NCBI GenBank assembly: GCA_012961365.1
Contig: DTZN01000211.1
Location: forward strand, 1-6,711
Source: Hydrogenothermaceae bacterium
GTDB taxonomy: Bacteria; Aquificota; Aquificia; Aquificales; Hydrogenothermaceae
Reading direction: 5' to 3'
DNA: 6,711 nt
Numbering within the stretch: position 1 is the stretch's first letter; each line of letters begins with the position of its first letter. The notes under the pieces were generated by a model, which made no database searches, was not told the origin of the DNA, and saw only the letters and a program-made list of their open reading frames with translations. Shown here in pieces: positions 5,052-6,711 of the stretch. Made by a program: the position numbers and the translations under genes.

Positions 5052-6416
5052 ACTATAAACCTTTAGCATTTGATTAATATAATTTCTAATCTTTGTAGTA
5101 TTATATTCAATATCTCCAGCTTCCTTTAAAGAATGTTTAATTATAGGAAGTATTTCTTCTATTAATTTTGTTGTATTTTCTACAAGTTCTTTAACTTGGT
5201 TGAATATGATTGAGAACTTTTGTTCTCCAAGCCTAGCAGATTCAACAAGACCATTTAATTGTATATAGTGTAATTCTTTGATTATATTTTCAATCTCGTC
5301 TATGTAATTTAAAGTTTTATTTAAATAATTATCTAAAGAGATAGAAAGCTTTATAGTTTTTGATGCAGAGTGTTTTAAAGTTTTAAGTAAGTCTATTAAG
5401 TTTTCTACATTATTCTTAGATAAAGCTTGTCCTCTTTCATGGTCTTCAACAAGTTCATTTATAAAGTATATAATTGCAAATATTTCAAGCTTAGAAATAT
5501 TTGTATATAAAACAAACTGACGAACAATGTCTAAAAGTCCCTTCATATCATTTCTTAGTCCATTTACTAGTTTTCCTATTCTTTCTGAATCTTTTTTTAT
5601 TTCAGAAGAAACTACGAAGAAAGAAGCTCCTGTTGAACCTAGTTTATAACTTTCTACAGATGAGTTTAATGCAATAAGAGATAACTCATCTGTTATCTCA
5701 TATATATACTTAAATTTACTTCCAAGCTCTTTTTCTAAATTAACAAATGAGTTTACTTTCTGGAAAGTAGTTTTATATATAGATTCTATTTTTTTTGCAT
5801 CTTTGTAAATTTCATACATTTTATAAATATCGCCAGAAAAGCTTTCTTTTGGTATTTCTTTATTTAGGTGCTCATCTTTATCTTTTAGTTCTTCTATAAG
5901 AGCATCAACCATAAATGTTTCATAATCTGAATATCCCATAGCTTTTAGTGATTCTATAAGTTCCTTGTAAGACTCTTCCATTGAACCATTATTTTGTTCT
6001 TCTATTTCTTTTAGCTTTTTATATAAGTTTTTAACTACGGTAAACAAATGAGATGTTGGTTTTATTCTAACTGATATATATTTTTCCTTATCCCCATTAT
6101 CATCATAAACTGGAACAACAACAGCAAAAACCCAGTAGTAAGAACCGTCTTTTGCCATATTTTTTACATATCCTGCAAATGGCTTATCATTTTGAATAAA
6201 ATCCCAAAGCATTTTGAAAACTATTCTAGGCATATCTGGATGTCTGACTTTATTATGAGGTTTACCAATAAGTTCCTCTGAAGAGTATTTTGCTACCTTG
6301 TAAAACACTTCATTACTATCTAGAATAATTCCTTTTAAATTTGTTTTTGAGAAAAACAGCTCATTAATCTTAAAAGGTGATTCAACATTTTTAGGAATTA
6401 CCTTATTTTTTACCAT
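5049..6416 (-). CDS. Aer-like PAS sensor protein with degenerate chemoreceptor-type signalling region
   Basis: The protein (455 residues from the chosen start) opens with an Aer-type PAS domain (about 18-122). It shows FSKTNLKGIILDSNEVFYKV, then SSEELIGKPHN, RHPDMP (58-63), and GSYYWVFAVVVPVYDDNG with Trp95. In Aer this domain binds FAD and senses redox or oxygen. No membrane segment follows, so it is probably cytoplasmic. A charged linker (about 130-200) leads to long helices. Residues about 240-283 resemble the methyl-accepting chemotaxis protein hairpin tip: LSLIALNSSVESYKLG, then ASFFVVSSEIKKDSERI. A second similar stretch lies at 382-421 (YIQLNGLVESARLGEQKF, then FNQVKELVENTTKLIEEI). Both lack the full EQTNLLALNAAIEAARAGE consensus, so coupling to CheA/CheW is doubtful. 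The stop is followed after three bases by tRNA-Pro. It may be a redox sensor for taxis or another output; the ligand and partner are unknown. Confidence 0.8.
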   Translation of the reverse strand: MVKNKVIPKNVESPFKINELFFSKTNLKGIILDSNEVFYKVAKYSSEELIGKPHNKVRHPDMPRIVFKMLWDFIQNDKPFAGYVKNMAKDGSYYWVFAVVVPVYDDNGDKEKYISVRIKPTSHLFTVVKNLYKKLKEIEEQNNGSMEESYKELIESLKAMGYSDYETFMVDALIEELKDKDEHLNKEIPKESFSGDIYKMYEIYKDAKKIESIYKTTFQKVNSFVNLEKELGSKFKYIYEITDELSLIALNSSVESYKLGSTGASFFVVSSEIKKDSERIGKLVNGLRNDMKGLLDIVRQFVLYTNISKLEIFAIIYFINELVEDHERGQALSKNNVENLIDLLKTLKHSASKTIKLSISLDNYLNKTLNYIDEIENIIKELHYIQLNGLVESARLGEQKFSIIFNQVKELVENTTKLIEEILPIIKHSLKEAGDIEYNTTKIRNYINQMLKVYS

Positions 6417-6424
6417 TCCTATAA

Positions 6425-6429
6425 CCTCC
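6425..6429 (-). promoter_or_regulatory. Shine-Dalgarno that decides the start of the PAS gene
   Basis: GGAGG reads at 6429-6425 on the minus strand, eight bases before the ATG at 6416-6414. An in-frame ATG five codons earlier (6431-6429) overlaps this site and has no Shine-Dalgarno of its own. I therefore start the protein at 6416 (MVKNKVIP), not at 6431. Confidence 0.65.
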
Positions 6430-6497
6430 ATAAAGAAAAACTTTGTCTAATATGTCTAAAAAGTAATTCTTTAATTATTTTAATCTCTTTAATTTAT

Positions 6498-6503
6498 ATT
6501 ATA
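6498..6503 (-). promoter_or_regulatory. -10 element of the PAS sensor gene
   Basis: TATAAT reads on the minus strand at 6503-6498, about 80 bases before the chosen start codon. At a 16-base spacing, TGAACT (6525-6520) is only a weak match to a -35 hexamer. The leader of roughly 70 bases is almost pure A/T with no strong hairpin. The AT-rich gap 6432-6589 otherwise holds no open frame or RNA that I can identify. Confidence 0.4.
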
Positions 6504-6589
6504 AACTTTTCTTTATCTTAGTTCATTTTTTTCGTGAAAAACTATCTTTTTGTTAGGATAAATTTCGCTTTTAATCCTCCTTAAATAGT

Positions 6590-6619
6590 TTGTTTTTAAT
6601 CGCTAATATACGTTAAAAT
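6590..6619 (+). promoter_or_regulatory. candidate plus-strand promoter before the GC-rich edge
   Basis: TTGTTT (6590-6595) and TAAAAT (6614-6619) are separated by 18 bases and match the sigma-70 pattern reasonably. Transcription would start near 6626-6630, just where base composition changes sharply. In DNA this AT-rich such matches arise by chance, so support is modest. Confidence 0.35.
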
Positions 6620-6628
6620 AATAAAAGG

Positions 6629-6711
6629 AATAACAGAGGGGTCGCTCACCTAACAAGCGGTAGGGTAGGAACTGTCCAAGCTAAAGCCTGTGGAGCTGGC
6701 TTTCAGCTGTG
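6629..6711 (+). other. GC-rich edge: remnant of IS605-type tnpB C-terminus or 5' part of a structured RNA
   Basis: Composition changes abruptly at about 6633: 44 of the last 79 bases are G or C in an otherwise very AT-rich region. One plus frame is open from the stop at 6614 to the window end and reads NNRGVAHLTSGRVGTVQAKA, then CGAGFQL, with no start codon. The VGT....ACG pattern recalls the C-terminal tail of IS200/IS605 TnpB proteins, where the guide (omega) RNA overlaps the gene's 3' end. The rest of TnpB, including the zinc ribbon, is missing upstream. Alternatively this is an RNA gene. Small stems are possible, such as CGCT (6643-6646) with AGCG (6656-6659), and AGCTG (6694-6698) with CAGCT (6704-6708). 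A promoter-like pair lies just upstream. I could not match it to tmRNA, RNase P RNA, SRP RNA or a known riboswitch. The window end cuts it. Confidence 0.35.

Noticed and set aside
6417..6431. Earlier in-frame ATG for the PAS gene (MEVIG)
   Set aside because: That ATG overlaps the GGAGG that serves the next ATG at 6416 and has no ribosome binding site of its own.
6629..6711. RNase P RNA, tmRNA or SRP RNA
   Set aside because: The conserved GAGGAAAGTCC of RNase P RNA, the tmRNA 5' tRNA-like end and the SRP loop motifs are not present in the visible part.
1..6711. CRISPR array, direct-repeat array or complete insertion sequence
   Set aside because: No regularly spaced repeats, no transposase gene and no paired terminal inverted repeats were seen.

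Overview
The window is AT-rich bacterial chromosome, apart from two unusual edges. The gene content (HslV, CoaD, LptE, HolA, RuvB, an Aer-type PAS protein), the LPS-transport lipoprotein, the very AT-rich codon use with AGA/AGG-type Arg codons, and a GC-rich tRNA in an AT-rich background fit a thermophilic diderm bacterium. My best guess is the Aquificota, family Hydrogenothermaceae (Sulfurihydrogenibium or Persephonella relatives). That placement is inference from protein flavour and layout, not from a database match.

Left edge (1-445): one open frame joins a short piece resembling archaeal argininosuccinate lyase (about 3-77) to a piece of an archaeal-type family B DNA polymerase around its YADTDG catalytic motif (about 78-296). 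An unidentified reading-frame tail follows (to 445). No intact gene is present here. The stretch looks like a scrambled or chimeric segment, either a real relic or an assembly/amplification artefact.

Minus-strand pair (449-1544): a secreted NlpC/P60 cell-wall peptidase and the proteasome-like peptidase HslV overlap by 14 bp and probably form one transcript. It starts from a TATAAT-type promoter in the 56-bp divergent gap before rsmD.

Plus-strand operon (1601-4970): rsmD (16S rRNA methyltransferase, broken by a frameshift at an eight-A run and missing the usual N-terminus), coaD (CoA synthesis), lptE (LPS assembly lipoprotein), holA (replicative clamp-loader delta subunit) and ruvB (Holliday-junction motor). 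After coaD the genes overlap or abut (10 bp, 4 bp, 0 bp), so translational coupling is likely. The lptE-holA adjacency matches the order known in E. coli and supports the lptE call.

Convergent junction (4968-5051): tRNA-Pro(GGG) lies on the minus strand with only 2 nt between it and ruvB and 3 nt between it and the upstream PAS gene. A perfect 13-bp inverted repeat extends the acceptor stem through both flanking stop codons.

Right part (5049-6711): a minus-strand soluble sensor with an Aer-like PAS domain and two degenerate chemoreceptor-tip-like segments, then a roughly 200-bp AT-rich leader region. A sharply GC-rich edge follows (44 G/C in 6633-6711). It reads either as the C-terminal remnant of an IS605-type TnpB, possibly with its guide RNA region, or as the 5' part of a structured RNA.
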